A stretch of DNA of 64,000 nucleotides from Arthrobacter sp. zg-Y238 (GCF_024385525.1 NZ_JANFLU010000001.1:1-64000), one strand, 5' to 3'. Numbered from the stretch's first letter, positions 27,275-36,320 are shown. Made by a program: numbers and translations. Notes: generated by a model not told the origin, from the sequence alone.

Positions 27275-28081
27275 CTAGTGCGCCTCCACAATCCGCGCAT
27301 TTCCGGCAAAGCGGCGGTTCCTCAACACCGGCAGGAACTGCCGTACGTCGTCGATCCGCTGGCGGGTGACGTCCGCCGTCACTACGGCCTCACGCTCGTC
27401 CTCCAGCGCGGCCTGCGGCACTCCCATGGGGTCCAAAATGGCGGAGTGGCCCACGGTATGCCGGCTGGAGGTTCCCGCCGCGGCAACCCACAGTGTGTTT
27501 TCAATGGCACGCGCCTTGAGCAGGGTTTCCCAGTGGTCGATCTTGTGCTCACCCTTGAACCAGGCCGCCGGCACAGCCAGCAAATCCGCGTCGAGGTCGG
27601 CGAGCGCCCGTGCCAGTTCCGGGAAGCGCAGGTCATAGCAGGTCATGACCCCCACCCGGAGGTCCCCTACCTGCATAACCTTCACGCCGCCGTCGCCCGG
27701 TTTGATCCGGGTCGATTCGGCGTAGGAAAACGCGTCGTAGAGGTGAAGCTTGCGGTACGTGTCCACAATCCGTCCGGTCGCATCGATGAGGACCAAGGTG
27801 TTGAACGGCCGTTCCTCGCCGCTGGACTCGTAGCCGCCGGCGATCACCGCGATTTCCAGCTCGGCGGCGAGCAGGGACAGCTGGGAGACGAAGGTGGTCC
27901 AGGAGGCGTCGACGGCGGCGGCCAGCGATCCTTCCACCTTGCCGATGCTGAACATGGATTCTTCGGGGAAAATGATCAGCTCGGAGCCCTCGGCGCGGGC
28001 CTTGCCGGCCAGGGAACGCATGGTGTCCAGGTTCTCCCGGACCTCGCCGGAGGGGCTGAACTGACCGACGCTGACTAACAC
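27275..28081 (-). CDS. Carbon-nitrogen hydrolase (nitrilase superfamily)
   Basis: 268-aa amidase of the nitrilase superfamily. The Glu-Lys-Cys triad is visible: IIFPEESMFS, YRKLHLYDAF and MTCYDLRFPE. GTG at 28081 with GAAGGTGG upstream. The substrate cannot be told from sequence; relatives act on small amides such as omega-amides or deaminated glutathione. TAGGCT about 40 nt before the start (near 28120) could be its -10. Confidence 0.88.
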   Translation of the reverse strand: MLVSVGQFSPSGEVRENLDTMRSLAGKARAEGSELIIFPEESMFSIGKVEGSLAAAVDASWTTFVSQLSLLAAELEIAVIAGGYESSGEERPFNTLVLIDATGRIVDTYRKLHLYDAFSYAESTRIKPGDGGVKVMQVGDLRVGVMTCYDLRFPELARALADLDADLLAVPAAWFKGEHKIDHWETLLKARAIENTLWVAAAGTSSRHTVGHSAILDPMGVPQAALEDEREAVVTADVTRQRIDDVRQFLPVLRNRRFAGNARIVEAH

Positions 28082-28209
28082 TTTCGACCACCTTCGTTTC
28101 GGGCTCGCTTGTCCCCAGCCTAGAGCAGGTCAGCGTTGTTCTGCAGGATCCTCCGTGAAGCGGCAGATCGGTGACTGGGCCAGTGCAGCGGCCGCACCAA
28201 GCCCGGAGG

Positions 28210-29037
28210 CTATCCGCCGTCCTGAGCGGTCCAGAACTCCAGGATGGTCCGGGTGACCTCATCCGGAGCCACGAGCAGCGGCGCGACGTGTCCACCGCCC
28301 GTCACAGGAACGAACCGACCGGCAGGCATGGAACGGGCCGCCCGTTCCGCCTCACCGACGTCGTTCATGGGATCATCCCGGCCGGACATCATCAGGGTTG
28401 GCACCTGCAGCCGCGGCAGGACCGGGCGAAGATCCGGACGGCGGAGCATCAGCGAGCGCATGGCCCAGTATTTTCCCTGCCTGTCGCCGCGTTGAAAGGC
28501 GGCGGCAACAACGGATGCAGCAGAAGGCGCGCTCTTGGCGGCTCCCTGCCCAACCAGCGCGTCCACCACAACTTTGCTGAGTGGCCGCGGGCCCACAATC
28601 CGGTACAGCGGGACCAGGAGTGCGGTCTTCCGGCGATCGGCCCCGGACAGCGGATAGGCCGGCGTTCCGATGGTCACCAAGGTCCTGATGCGGGCCGGAG
28701 AGGTATCTGCCAGGAGTATGCCCATGTGTCCGCCCCACGCGTTACCCACCCAATCAACCGGGGCGGCAACCTGAAGGGCGTCCATCACCTGCACCGCCGC
28801 TGCCGCGCAGTCCTGCAATGAATAGAGCCGTCGGGGGCCTGGACTGTCTCCATGCCCTGGACCGTCCACCAGGAAGAGCTCACGCCCGCGCCCGAGCTCC
28901 TGCGTGACGGAGGCAAAAGTCTCCGAATCAACGAACATGCTGTGCCAAAGGAACGTCGGTGGACCCGCGCCGATCCGGCGGATTCTGAGGGGTCCTACGG
29001 CTGTAGGGACCACGGTCGACGTTGTTTTCGTATCCAT
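28210..29037 (-). CDS. Alpha/beta hydrolase-fold protein with Ala at the nucleophile position
   Basis: 275 aa. Clear alpha/beta hydrolase layout: FLWHSMFVDSETFASV, FLVDGPGHGDSP, elbow VDWVGNAWGGHMG, LMMSGRDDPMN (acid) and GGGHVAPLLVAPDEV (His). The elbow is G-N-A-W-G where G-x-S-x-G is expected, so the Ser nucleophile is absent while the acid and His remain. ATG at 29037 with TAGGAGG. Divergent from the marR gene, sharing the operator. Confidence 0.82.
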   Translation of the reverse strand: MDTKTTSTVVPTAVGPLRIRRIGAGPPTFLWHSMFVDSETFASVTQELGRGRELFLVDGPGHGDSPGPRRLYSLQDCAAAAVQVMDALQVAAPVDWVGNAWGGHMGILLADTSPARIRTLVTIGTPAYPLSGADRRKTALLVPLYRIVGPRPLSKVVVDALVGQGAAKSAPSAASVVAAAFQRGDRQGKYWAMRSLMLRRPDLRPVLPRLQVPTLMMSGRDDPMNDVGEAERAARSMPAGRFVPVTGGGHVAPLLVAPDEVTRTILEFWTAQDGG

Positions 29038-29065
29038 GACGCCTCCTAAGATGAACCCTTAGAAT

Positions 29066-29082
29066 GCTTCGGATTCCGAAGC
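29066..29082. promoter_or_regulatory. Palindromic operator between hydrolase and marR
   Basis: GCTTCGG-ATT-CCGAAGC, two perfect 7-bp arms around a 3-bp centre, lies in the 66-bp divergent intergenic region. It is the size and symmetry of a MarR site and overlaps the -35 region of the marR promoter, so autoregulation and control of the hydrolase are likely. Confidence 0.65.
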
Positions 29083-29090
29083 TTATGGCA

Positions 29091-29096
29091 TAGACT
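29091..29096 (+). promoter_or_regulatory. -10 of marR, likely leaderless
   Basis: TAGACT ends 7 nt before the ATG at 29104. No ribosome binding site lies between. Confidence 0.55.
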
Positions 29097-29103
29097 CTCC
29101 ACC

Positions 29104-29589
29104 ATGTCACTGCCGCCGTCAAGAGATTCCGCTACCGAAAATTCCGCTCGGAGGCGGCTCCCCGTCGGCCAGCTCCTGGTCCGGCTCCTGGCCGAATTCC
29201 GGCGTGAGCTGCTGGAAGAGGCAGACCTGCGCGGATACGGGGATCTCCGCCCCGCCCACCTGCAGATCACCGGCAATATCGGCACGAAGGGCATCCGTCT
29301 GACGGCCCTCGCCGCAAGGGCACAGCTCAGCCTCGCCGCCACATCGGAACTGGTGAATGAGCTGCAGACTCTGGGATACCTGATGCGCGTTCCCGACCCC
29401 GCTGACGCACGGGCAAAACTGATCCTGCCAACCCCGCGGGGCCTGCAGATGCTCAGCGAAGCTTCAGACAAAGTCCGTGAATTGGAACACCTGTGGGGAA
29501 CATACGCGGGAGAGCAACACTTCGAAGCAGCAATGTGGACCCTCCAGGACATTCTGGATGCAACCCGGCGGCGCGCCGGCAACCGATAG
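29104..29589 (+). CDS. MarR-family transcriptional regulator
   Basis: 161-aa winged-helix regulator. The DNA-binding core runs IRLTALAARAQLSLAATSELVNELQTLGYLMR, then the wing with PDPADARAKLILPTPRG, followed by the C-terminal dimer helices. The divergent hydrolase gene and the palindrome between them are the likely targets. The effector is unknown; MarR members often sense aromatic or oxidative compounds. Confidence 0.88.
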   Translation: MSLPPSRDSATENSARRRLPVGQLLVRLLAEFRRELLEEADLRGYGDLRPAHLQITGNIGTKGIRLTALAARAQLSLAATSELVNELQTLGYLMRVPDPADARAKLILPTPRGLQMLSEASDKVRELEHLWGTYAGEQHFEAAMWTLQDILDATRRRAGNR

Positions 29590-29626
29590 ACCGAGGCGGC
29601 GGCAAGGCGCCCGCCTTGCGCTCCCC

Positions 29627-29632
29627 TAGACT
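29627..29632 (+). promoter_or_regulatory. -10 of the DUF2804 gene, likely leaderless
   Basis: TAGACT ends 8 nt before the ATG at 29641, with no ribosome site in between. Confidence 0.5.
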
Positions 29633-29640
29633 TGGGCCGC

Positions 29641-30636
29641 ATGGATGAAATCACCGCCCCCGTTAACCTCGGCTCAGCTGCCGGGGTGCTGAATCCGGCA
29701 GCCGTGGGCTTTGCCCGCAGCGCCCTGCACCGTCCCGTGGTTCCCTCGGGCGCCAAGGGCGGGTGGCGGACCAAGCGCTGGGAGTACTGGGGCATCCTTA
29801 CCCCCGAGCTTGCCGTCGGCCTGACCATTGCCCACCTGGACTACGCCTCCACCCTGCAGCTGTACGTGTTCGAACGCGGCACGGGCAAGGAGACCAGCCT
29901 GGATCCGCTGAAGATCCTGCCCTCCTACGCGGACGTCTCCCTGCCGGATACGCTGCCGCCGCTGACAGCGTTTGGAGCCTTCGGCGGTGCCGGCCTGCGT
30001 TTCCACGACGCCGACGGCGGCACCCGCCTGCAGGCCTCGTCTTCCCGGATCTCGGCGGACCTGTTCGCTGAAGCGGACGGAGACGTCCTCGGGGTGGTGG
30101 TGCCGTGGTCAGCGAGCCGTTACCAGTACACCCTCAAGGACGTGGCCCGCCGGGTTTCCGGCACCGTCACCGTGGACGGACGGACGTATCCGGTAGGCGG
30201 AGCGGATTCCTTTGCGGTGCTGGACCGCGGCCGCGGGCGCTGGCCGTACTCGCAGCGCTGGAACTGGGGCGTGGGCTCGGGCACGGTGGACGGCACCCGG
30301 CTGGGCCTGCAGATCGGAGGGAAGTGGACCGCCGGCACGCCGGCTACGGAGAACGCCCTGATAGTGGACGGGCGGCTGCACCACTACGACGGCGAACTGG
30401 AGTTTGCGTACGATCTCGCCGATCCGGCGTCGGCCTGGCGGGTGCACGGACCGTGGATCGATGCCACCCTGACCCCCTTCCACCGCCGCACCGCGGCGAC
30501 CAACGCCGTCGTGATCAGTGCCCGGACCTGGCAGGCTTTCGGCACCTGGACCGGAACCGCGCGCACCCCGGACGGCACGGAGTATTCCCTGGACGGGCTG
30601 GGCGGCTGGATCGAGGAGGCCCGCAACCGCTGGTAG
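29641..30636 (+). CDS. DUF2804 domain protein
   Basis: 331 aa. Typical DUF2804 phrases are AKGGWRTKRWEYWGILTPELAVGLTIAHLDYAS in the first third, and RGRGRWPYSQRWNWGVGSG in the middle. The fold is mostly beta, lipocalin-like, and the family has no established function. ATG 29641 is preferred to the TTG at 29632. It ends 10 bp from the convergent TPR gene. Confidence 0.85.
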   Translation: MDEITAPVNLGSAAGVLNPAAVGFARSALHRPVVPSGAKGGWRTKRWEYWGILTPELAVGLTIAHLDYASTLQLYVFERGTGKETSLDPLKILPSYADVSLPDTLPPLTAFGAFGGAGLRFHDADGGTRLQASSSRISADLFAEADGDVLGVVVPWSASRYQYTLKDVARRVSGTVTVDGRTYPVGGADSFAVLDRGRGRWPYSQRWNWGVGSGTVDGTRLGLQIGGKWTAGTPATENALIVDGRLHHYDGELEFAYDLADPASAWRVHGPWIDATLTPFHRRTAATNAVVISARTWQAFGTWTGTARTPDGTEYSLDGLGGWIEEARNRW

Positions 30637-30646
30637 CCGGGGCCGG

Positions 30647-32428
30647 TCAGTGGTCTTGAGGGCCCGGGACACGCCAGGTGGGGGCCGGTTCGGGCGTGAG
30701 CCCCGGGACATCCGGGATTTCCGGGGTGTCCCCGCCGCGGAGAAAGTCCGGTGCCTGCGGCAGATCGACGGAGTCCACCCAGACGGAGGGACCGGACCCG
30801 GTGAACAGCATCCCCGCTCCGAGGCCCACCAAGGCCAGGGGAACCAGCAGCACGGCGGTAACAACCACGTTCCCGGGAATCAGGACCCGGGTCCCTGCGC
30901 CTTCGGCACGGATGGCCAGGCGCTGACCCGCCTCGCGGTGCTCGTCCGGGGTGGCAAGCAGCAGGGCGGTCGTGTAGACGCCGCGGACCAGGACGAACCC
31001 GCCGGCGGCAACCGCCATCACGCCGGTCAGCGGGTTGGCGCCGAGCGGATCGGAGGGCAGCGCGAGGAAACCCAGGACAATGCCGACAACCAGGTACCAG
31101 AACGGACGGAGGCCTATCTTGATCCGCCATTCCCGGTAGTCCTCGAAACCGTCGGCTCGCCATTTCGGCACCGTTTCCCGCTCGGCTCCTTCCAGCAGAT
31201 GGACGGCGGCAGCCGCCATAATGACCGCGGCCAGCAACAGGAACCCTCCGGCCGCACCGCTGCCGTCCCCCGCAGTCCACAGGGTGCCGGCGGTGGCGGC
31301 AGCGAAGGCCGCGAAGGCGGCAGCCGCTCCGCCTCCCGCACGCCGGTTCCCACGGAGGAGGTCAACAGCGTATCCGGGCGGAAAACGCCGCAGATGCAGC
31401 AGCAACTGGACGCCGGCAACAGCCAGCAGCACACCCGCCAGGACCAGGGCGAGGACGGCGCACGCTGCGGCATCCGGCGTCAGCCAGCGGGATGCAAAGC
31501 CGGCGCCGGCCAGAGCTGCCAGTGCCGCCGTTGCTCCCCCCATCCCCCGTTTGTCATCAATACGGACACCGTCCAGGCCAAGCGCGTAGCGATGTCCGTG
31601 CCGCAGCCGCTGCACAAAAGCCACCGCCCCGAACAGGACCACCAGGACCAGGGCCACGAAGGCGGTGTTTCCCTGATTGGCCAGGGACGTGGCCAGGAAA
31701 CCGAACACCAGAACCTGCAGCCACGGGATAAAAGCGAGGCTGGTGAGCCGCCGGAAGAACTCACCGCGCAGAGAGTCGAGGGCTTCCCGGTCCTGCGGAT
31801 TGACCGCCAGGAGCGACGACACCAGGGCGGCGGGGTCGATCCCGGCCGGGGATTCCTGGAGGGCTGCGCTGGCCAGGATCAGCTGGCGGTTTCCGGGATC
31901 GAGCGAGAGCCCCTCTTCCAGGAACCGCCGACTCAGCGCGACGGGACCGCTGACCGCTGTATTGGCATAAACGGCAACCACGTACTGCTCGGGATCGTGC
32001 GGATTCAGTTCCAATGCGCGCTGGATGTGCGCCCAGCCCTGCTTCCGGTCCGCCTCGTCGTCGGAGCCTACATAGACGGCCGCGGCAATCCGGTGCGCGA
32101 CGGCGTCGTCGGGGTAGAGCGCGACGGCGGTCGCGGCCGCATCCCTGGCTTCCGCCGAACGTTCCAGCTCCTGCTGGGCAATGGCGAGCAGGAGCAGTGC
32201 CTCCCGCCCCTCCGGGTCAAGGGACAGACTTTGGCGGGCGGCCTGCTCGCCCTCCGCGTAGCGTTCCAGGCTGACGTACAGCTGGGCCAGATCCGCGTGG
32301 AGCCACGGTTCGTCCAGATGGTGGGGAGCCTGCTCCTGCAGCAGGGCCAGGGCATCGGCTTTCCGGCCGGAAGAGGCCAGCACCTCGACCCGCGCGCGGA
32401 TGGCCTCCCGGTGCAGCACTGTGCTCAC
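30647..32428 (-). CDS. TPR-repeat membrane protein, partner of the AAA+ ATPase
   Basis: 593 aa of unknown function. Residues 1-200 are TPR-like helical repeats (ALALLQEQAP, WLHADLAQLYVSLERYAEGE, EALLLLAIAQQELERSAEAR and so on). From about 240 on there are some ten membrane spans in several blocks with charged loops, and a Pro-rich C-terminal tail ends the protein. The GTG start at 32428 overlaps the ATPase stop (GTGA), so both are made together. The TPR part probably faces the cytoplasm beside the ATPase. No known transporter or protease motif is seen. Confidence 0.7.
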   Translation of the reverse strand: MSTVLHREAIRARVEVLASSGRKADALALLQEQAPHHLDEPWLHADLAQLYVSLERYAEGEQAARQSLSLDPEGREALLLLAIAQQELERSAEARDAAATAVALYPDDAVAHRIAAAVYVGSDDEADRKQGWAHIQRALELNPHDPEQYVVAVYANTAVSGPVALSRRFLEEGLSLDPGNRQLILASAALQESPAGIDPAALVSSLLAVNPQDREALDSLRGEFFRRLTSLAFIPWLQVLVFGFLATSLANQGNTAFVALVLVVLFGAVAFVQRLRHGHRYALGLDGVRIDDKRGMGGATAALAALAGAGFASRWLTPDAAACAVLALVLAGVLLAVAGVQLLLHLRRFPPGYAVDLLRGNRRAGGGAAAAFAAFAAATAGTLWTAGDGSGAAGGFLLLAAVIMAAAAVHLLEGAERETVPKWRADGFEDYREWRIKIGLRPFWYLVVGIVLGFLALPSDPLGANPLTGVMAVAAGGFVLVRGVYTTALLLATPDEHREAGQRLAIRAEGAGTRVLIPGNVVVTAVLLVPLALVGLGAGMLFTGSGPSVWVDSVDLPQAPDFLRGGDTPEIPDVPGLTPEPAPTWRVPGPQDH

Positions 32429-33762
32429 AGCATCTTCCGAGAGCGCAGGTAGTCGGCGAGGTCGTTGTAGCGGCCGTCCCGGTTGGCGAACCGGACAACG
32501 TTGCGGGACTGTTCCAGCCACGTCCGGGTGGACGCGTTGACCTCCGCCAGCGCATCTTCAATGTGGTCCATCCCGATGGGCCGCAGCTCTCCGTCCGCGA
32601 TCGACACGGTCATGGCCTTTTCGGCAGCAGTGACGCAGATGTGCTCCAGATCGGCCCCCGAAAAGCCTTCGGTGCGGTGGACAATGGCGGGGATGTCGAT
32701 GCCGGCGATCGGCCGGTTGGATAGGTGGTAGCGCAGGATGGCATCCCGGGCCTCCGGGTCCGGCGGGCTGACCAGGACCATCCGGTCCAGGCGTCCGGGG
32801 CGCAGCAATGCGTCGTCCAGGTCCCACGGGTGGTTCGTCGCAGCGAGGATGTAGAGGCCGTCGTTTTCCCCGGAGGTGGAGTCCATTTCGAGCAGCATCT
32901 GGTTGACCATCTGCCGCAGCCAGGCGGAACCGCCGGTCAGGCTGCTGCGCCGCATACCCAGCGCGTCCACCTCGTCGAGGAACAGCACGGCCGGGGACCG
33001 GCGACGGGCCTCGGTGAAGACCTCGTGCAGGTTCCGCTCCGTGCCGCCCACATAGGCATCCAGCACATCCGTCATCGTGACGTTGATGAACGAGGCGCCG
33101 AGTTCCCCGGCGACGGCCCGGGCCAGGAAGGTCTTGCCGCACCCCGGAGGTCCATACAGCAGCAGGCCACCGCGCAGCGACTTGCCGAATGCCTTGGCTA
33201 TTTCCGCGTGTTTCATCGGCTGAAGGAAGGATTCGTGCAGCCGTTGCTTCACGTCACGCAGTCCGCCGACGTCGGCGAGGGTCACCGCCGGGGCCGACGG
33301 TTCCAGCGGCGGGGCCGCCGGCGTGCCCGGATCTCCGTTCCGTGTTTCGACGAAGGGCGGCGGGAGCTCCGCCCCGAGGTCAGACTCTGCCGCAGCCCAG
33401 TCGAAACCGCGGTCGCCGTCGTCGTTGTTTTCCGCTTCCGGCTCCGACTCCGGCTCCCGCTCCGGCTCCGGCTCCCGTGCTTCTCCCGGGGCGGCCGCGG
33501 GATCCGGCCCGGGGGCGGGATCCGGCCCGGGGGCGGGCGGAGTGCCCGGGTTCAGGGCAGCTGCCGTCCTGCCTAACAGTGCCAGCGCGGCAGCGTTACC
33601 CGGCTCCTGGCCAAGTGCCGCGTTGATCTGTCCGAGTGCTTCCACGGCCCGGCCCGCCTGCAGCAGCAGCTCGGCCAGGTGCAGCCGGAGCGTGGTTTCC
33701 TGCGGGTTGGCCTCGACGGCGCGCTGCAGACTGCTGACAAGTTCTTCGCTGATTCCCCCCAT
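32425..33762 (-). CDS. AAA+ ATPase with N-terminal TPR region
   Basis: 445 aa. Residues 1-65 form a TPR-like pair (LRLHLAELLLQAGRAVEALGQINAAL), then an acidic Pro/Glu-rich linker, then one classical AAA domain (about 175-400): Walker A YGPPGCGKTFLA, pore-loop region YVGGTERNL, Walker B VLFLDEVDALG, sensor 1 ILAATNHPWDLD and second region of homology LLRPGRLDR. It resembles the CDC48/FtsH/katanin class but has no protease or N-domain. Probably a hexamer that remodels proteins. ATG at 33762; TAGGAT lies 7 nt upstream. Confidence 0.85.
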   Translation of the reverse strand: MGGISEELVSSLQRAVEANPQETTLRLHLAELLLQAGRAVEALGQINAALGQEPGNAAALALLGRTAAALNPGTPPAPGPDPAPGPDPAAAPGEAREPEPEREPESEPEAENNDDGDRGFDWAAAESDLGAELPPPFVETRNGDPGTPAAPPLEPSAPAVTLADVGGLRDVKQRLHESFLQPMKHAEIAKAFGKSLRGGLLLYGPPGCGKTFLARAVAGELGASFINVTMTDVLDAYVGGTERNLHEVFTEARRRSPAVLFLDEVDALGMRRSSLTGGSAWLRQMVNQMLLEMDSTSGENDGLYILAATNHPWDLDDALLRPGRLDRMVLVSPPDPEARDAILRYHLSNRPIAGIDIPAIVHRTEGFSGADLEHICVTAAEKAMTVSIADGELRPIGMDHIEDALAEVNASTRTWLEQSRNVVRFANRDGRYNDLADYLRSRKML

Positions 33763-33769
33763 GGGAAAA

Positions 33770-33775
33770 ATCCTA
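33770..33775 (-). promoter_or_regulatory. -10 of the AAA/TPR operon, likely leaderless
   Basis: On the minus strand TAGGAT ends 7 nt before the ATG at 33762. No ribosome binding site is seen. Confidence 0.5.
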
Positions 33776-33844
33776 ATTCACCCCGCAGGGGTTCCCCGCA
33801 CCTGTCCTGCAGGTGTTACGCCGGGCTCCCGGGACGTTAAACGC

Positions 33845-33880
33845 GTCAGGGACGATGCCGTCGCCGGCACCGTCCCTGAC
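33845..33880 (-). terminator. Terminator after purA
   Basis: Arms of 16 nt (GTCAGGGACGGTGCCG and CGGCATCGTCCCTGAC on the minus strand) pair along their whole length with one G-U wobble and a 4-nt loop. It starts 11 bp after the purA stop. The T tract is poor. Confidence 0.75.
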
Positions 33881-33891
33881 CGCGGGAAAAG

Positions 33892-35181
33892 CTACTCGTT
33901 GATGAGGTCCCGCACCACGATGGTCTGGTCGCGGTCCGGGCCCACGCCGATGGCGGAGAAGCGCGTGCCGGACATCTTTTCCAGCGCCAGCACGTAGTTC
34001 CGGGCGTTGTCCGGCAGGTCCTCGAGGCTCTTGGCCCCGGTGATGTCCTCGGTCCAGCCGTCGAAGTACTCGAAGATCGGCTTGGCGTGGTGGAAGTCGG
34101 TCTGCGTCATCGGCATCTCGTCGAACCGGACGCCGTCGACGTCGTAGGCCACGCAGACCGGGATCTTCTCGATGCCGGTCAGCACGTCCAGCTTGGTCAC
34201 GAAGTAGTCCGTGAAACCGTTGACGCGGGACGCGTGGCGGGCCAGGACGGCGTCGTACCAGCCGCAGCGGCGCGGACGGCCGGTGTTCACGCCGAACTCG
34301 CCGCCGGTCTTCTGCAGGTACAGGCCCATGTCATCAAACAGTTCGGTGGGGAACGGACCGGCACCGACGCGGGTGGTGTAGGCCTTGATGATGCCCACGG
34401 AGCGGGTGATCCGGGTGGGGCCGATGCCCGAGCCCACGGATGCGCCGCCCGCGGTCGGGTTGGAGGACGTGACGAACGGGTAAGTGCCGTGGTCCACGTC
34501 CAGGAAGGTGGCCTGGCCGCCCTCCATGAGGATGACCTTGCCCTCGTCCAGGGCGGAGTTCAGCTCGTAGGTGGAGTCGATGACCATGGGGCGCAGCCGG
34601 TCCGCATAGGAGAGGAAGTACTGGACCACTTCTTCGGCGTCGATGTCGCGGCGGTTGTAGACCTTCAGCAGCAGCTGGTTCTTCTGCTTCAGGGAGCCTT
34701 CGACCTTCTGGCGCAGGATGGACTCGTCAAAGATGTCCTGCACGCGGATACCGAGCCGGGCCACCTTGTCCATGTAGGCCGGGCCGATGCCGCGTCCGGT
34801 GGTGCCGATGGCACGCTTGCCCAGGAAGCGCTCGGTGACCTTGTCCATTACCTGGTGGAACGGGGCCACCAAGTGCGCGTTGGCGGAAATCCGGAGCTTG
34901 GACGTATCTGCACCGCGGGATTCGAGGCCGTCGATCTCGGCGAAGAGTGCCTCAAGGTTCACCACGCAGCCGTTGCCGATCACGGGAATGGCGTTGGGGC
35001 TGAGGATGCCTGCGGGCAGCAGCTTAAGTTCGTATTTTTCACCGCCGACGACGACGGTGTGGCCGGCATTGTTTCCGCCGTTGGGCTTGACGACGTAGTC
35101 GACGCGCCCGCCGAGCAGATCGGTGGCCTTACCTTTACCTTCGTCGCCCCACTGGGCGCCGACGATGACTATAGCTGGCAT
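33892..35181 (-). CDS. purA: Adenylosuccinate synthase
   Basis: GTP-dependent ligation of IMP and aspartate, first step from IMP to AMP. The 429-aa product is the standard length. It starts [18 protein letters not shown], contains the catalytic Asp/His region GGNNAGHTV and the [13 protein letters not shown] loop. ATG at 35181 with GGAGGA 4-5 nt upstream is chosen over the ATG 15 nt earlier. Single gene with its own terminator; the 218 bp upstream show no recognised site beyond its ribosome site. Confidence 0.97.
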   Translation of the reverse strand: MPAIVIVGAQWGDEGKGKATDLLGGRVDYVVKPNGGNNAGHTVVVGGEKYELKLLPAGILSPNAIPVIGNGCVVNLEALFAEIDGLESRGADTSKLRISANAHLVAPFHQVMDKVTERFLGKRAIGTTGRGIGPAYMDKVARLGIRVQDIFDESILRQKVEGSLKQKNQLLLKVYNRRDIDAEEVVQYFLSYADRLRPMVIDSTYELNSALDEGKVILMEGGQATFLDVDHGTYPFVTSSNPTAGGASVGSGIGPTRITRSVGIIKAYTTRVGAGPFPTELFDDMGLYLQKTGGEFGVNTGRPRRCGWYDAVLARHASRVNGFTDYFVTKLDVLTGIEKIPVCVAYDVDGVRFDEMPMTQTDFHHAKPIFEYFDGWTEDITGAKSLEDLPDNARNYVLALEKMSGTRFSAIGVGPDRDQTIVVRDLINE

Positions 35182-35387
35182 GGGATCCTCCCCCATTAGT
35201 TACGGGGCAGAGCTGCGAGGTTGCAGATCCGCTACCGTGCATGAGAACGCCCCTGAACTTGGCGCGTCCTGCCTCACGGCGTACCTCGGCGCAAGTTGCG
35301 GGGCTCTTACCTGCCAAGTTTAGCCGATCATGCTGTTCCTCACTCGAGAATGCGCTGCAGGGGCATCCATCTGCGGCGCTTCGCAGG

Positions 35388-35393
35388 TAGCGT
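35388..35393 (+). promoter_or_regulatory. -10 of the 35400 gene, likely leaderless
   Basis: TAGCGT ends 6 nt before the ATG at 35400; no ribosome binding site precedes that ATG. Confidence 0.5.
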
Positions 35394-35399
35394 GGCCGG

Positions 35400-35993
35400 A
35401 TGGACCGATTCCGCGGTTACATTGCAGGGCTGGGAACTGCCTCCGGCACGAGGCTCGTGGTTGGGCACTGGCTCGATTCCCCGCTGGGCGCCTTCACCGA
35501 TGTGATGGCTGAGGACGACGCCGGTGTACGGACGCTGCTGGCCCCGTCCGACGCGGCGGCCCGGTATATCGGTGAAACCTACAGTTTCGACCGGACCGTG
35601 GTGGCACCCGTGGACGCAGTCCTTTCCCCGGAGACGCTCCGGGTGGCCGCTGGACCGCTGCGGTTGGAGGCGGTGCTGGGGCCGGTGACCTTCCTGGGCC
35701 GGGTATTGGAACACGTGCCGGGGCCGCTGGCCGTGGCTCCGTGGTGGTTGAGGCTGGTTAATCCTGTGGCCGGACTGCTGGTCCCGGGCGTGCGGACCGC
35801 TGGATCTGCCGGTGCCGGGCGGCGCGAGTTCTACGGCGTCCGGTCCATCCGCACGCTGACAGGTGCGACAGCAGCGTGGGACGGTTCCGATCTGGGCGGG
35901 TTGCGCCCGGTCGAGCCGCCGGTGAAATTCGGATTCAGTTCCGTTCCGGCTGCCCCGCAGATTGTCGCCGTCACCACAACCATCCAGCCCTGA
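35400..35993 (+). CDS. Hypothetical protein
   Basis: 197 aa, not recognised by family. The start MDRFRGYIAGLGTASGTRLVVGHW is typical of proteins found in Arthrobacter relatives; the middle has VRTLLAPSDAAARYIGETYSF and the late part FYGVRSIRTLTGATAAWDGSDLGGL. It appears soluble and beta-rich. A repeat array lies directly downstream (36076 on). Function unknown. Confidence 0.65.
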   Translation: MDRFRGYIAGLGTASGTRLVVGHWLDSPLGAFTDVMAEDDAGVRTLLAPSDAAARYIGETYSFDRTVVAPVDAVLSPETLRVAAGPLRLEAVLGPVTFLGRVLEHVPGPLAVAPWWLRLVNPVAGLLVPGVRTAGSAGAGRREFYGVRSIRTLTGATAAWDGSDLGGLRPVEPPVKFGFSSVPAAPQIVAVTTTIQP

Positions 35994-36075
35994 GCAGGTT
36001 TGCCGGGGCTCCTGCCGTCTTGTGGCGAGATACGCCGGACCAGCCCGCCGGATTCCTCCAGTTTGACTAGATAGG

Positions 36076-36280
36076 CCCCTGCGCTTTGTCTGGATCCCCG
36101 CGGTCTGTCCGGATCCCTGCGCTTTGTCCGGATCCCTGCGCGGGATCCCCGCGCTTTGTCCGGATCCCTGCGCGGGATCCCCGCGGTCTGTCCGGATCCC
36201 CGCGCTTTGTCGGGATCCCTGCGCCGCGCAGCGAGGGGATTGACACAAACTGCAGGGATTAGGACAAAGCGCAGGAATTT
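36076..36280. repeat. Array of 19-bp repeats with inverted copies
   Basis: Head-to-tail units of about 19 bp, consensus CCCYGCGCTTTGTCCGGAT, occur at 36076, 36096, 36115, 36147, 36179 and 36198. They are mixed with shortened 13-bp units CCCTGCGCGGGAT (36134, 36166). From about 36226 the same motif returns in opposite orientation (GACAAAGCGCAGG and a weaker copy), so the transcript could fold into a long hairpin. The rest of the 517-bp gap 35994-36510 contains no gene I can support, apart from the 10-bp repeat noted separately. Confidence 0.85.
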
Positions 36281-36320
36281 GACGGGATTCGACACCATCC
36301 GGTGCCATCCCAGCCCGTAT

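Noticed and set aside
30518-32452. Open frame of 644 codons antisense to the TPR membrane protein
   Set aside because: Shadow frame with repeats of Gln/Arg/Gly; the minus-strand gene has coherent TPR and membrane segments and coupling to the ATPase.
36076-36280. CRISPR array
   Set aside because: Units are contiguous without unique spacers, vary in length, occur in both orientations, and no cas gene is present.
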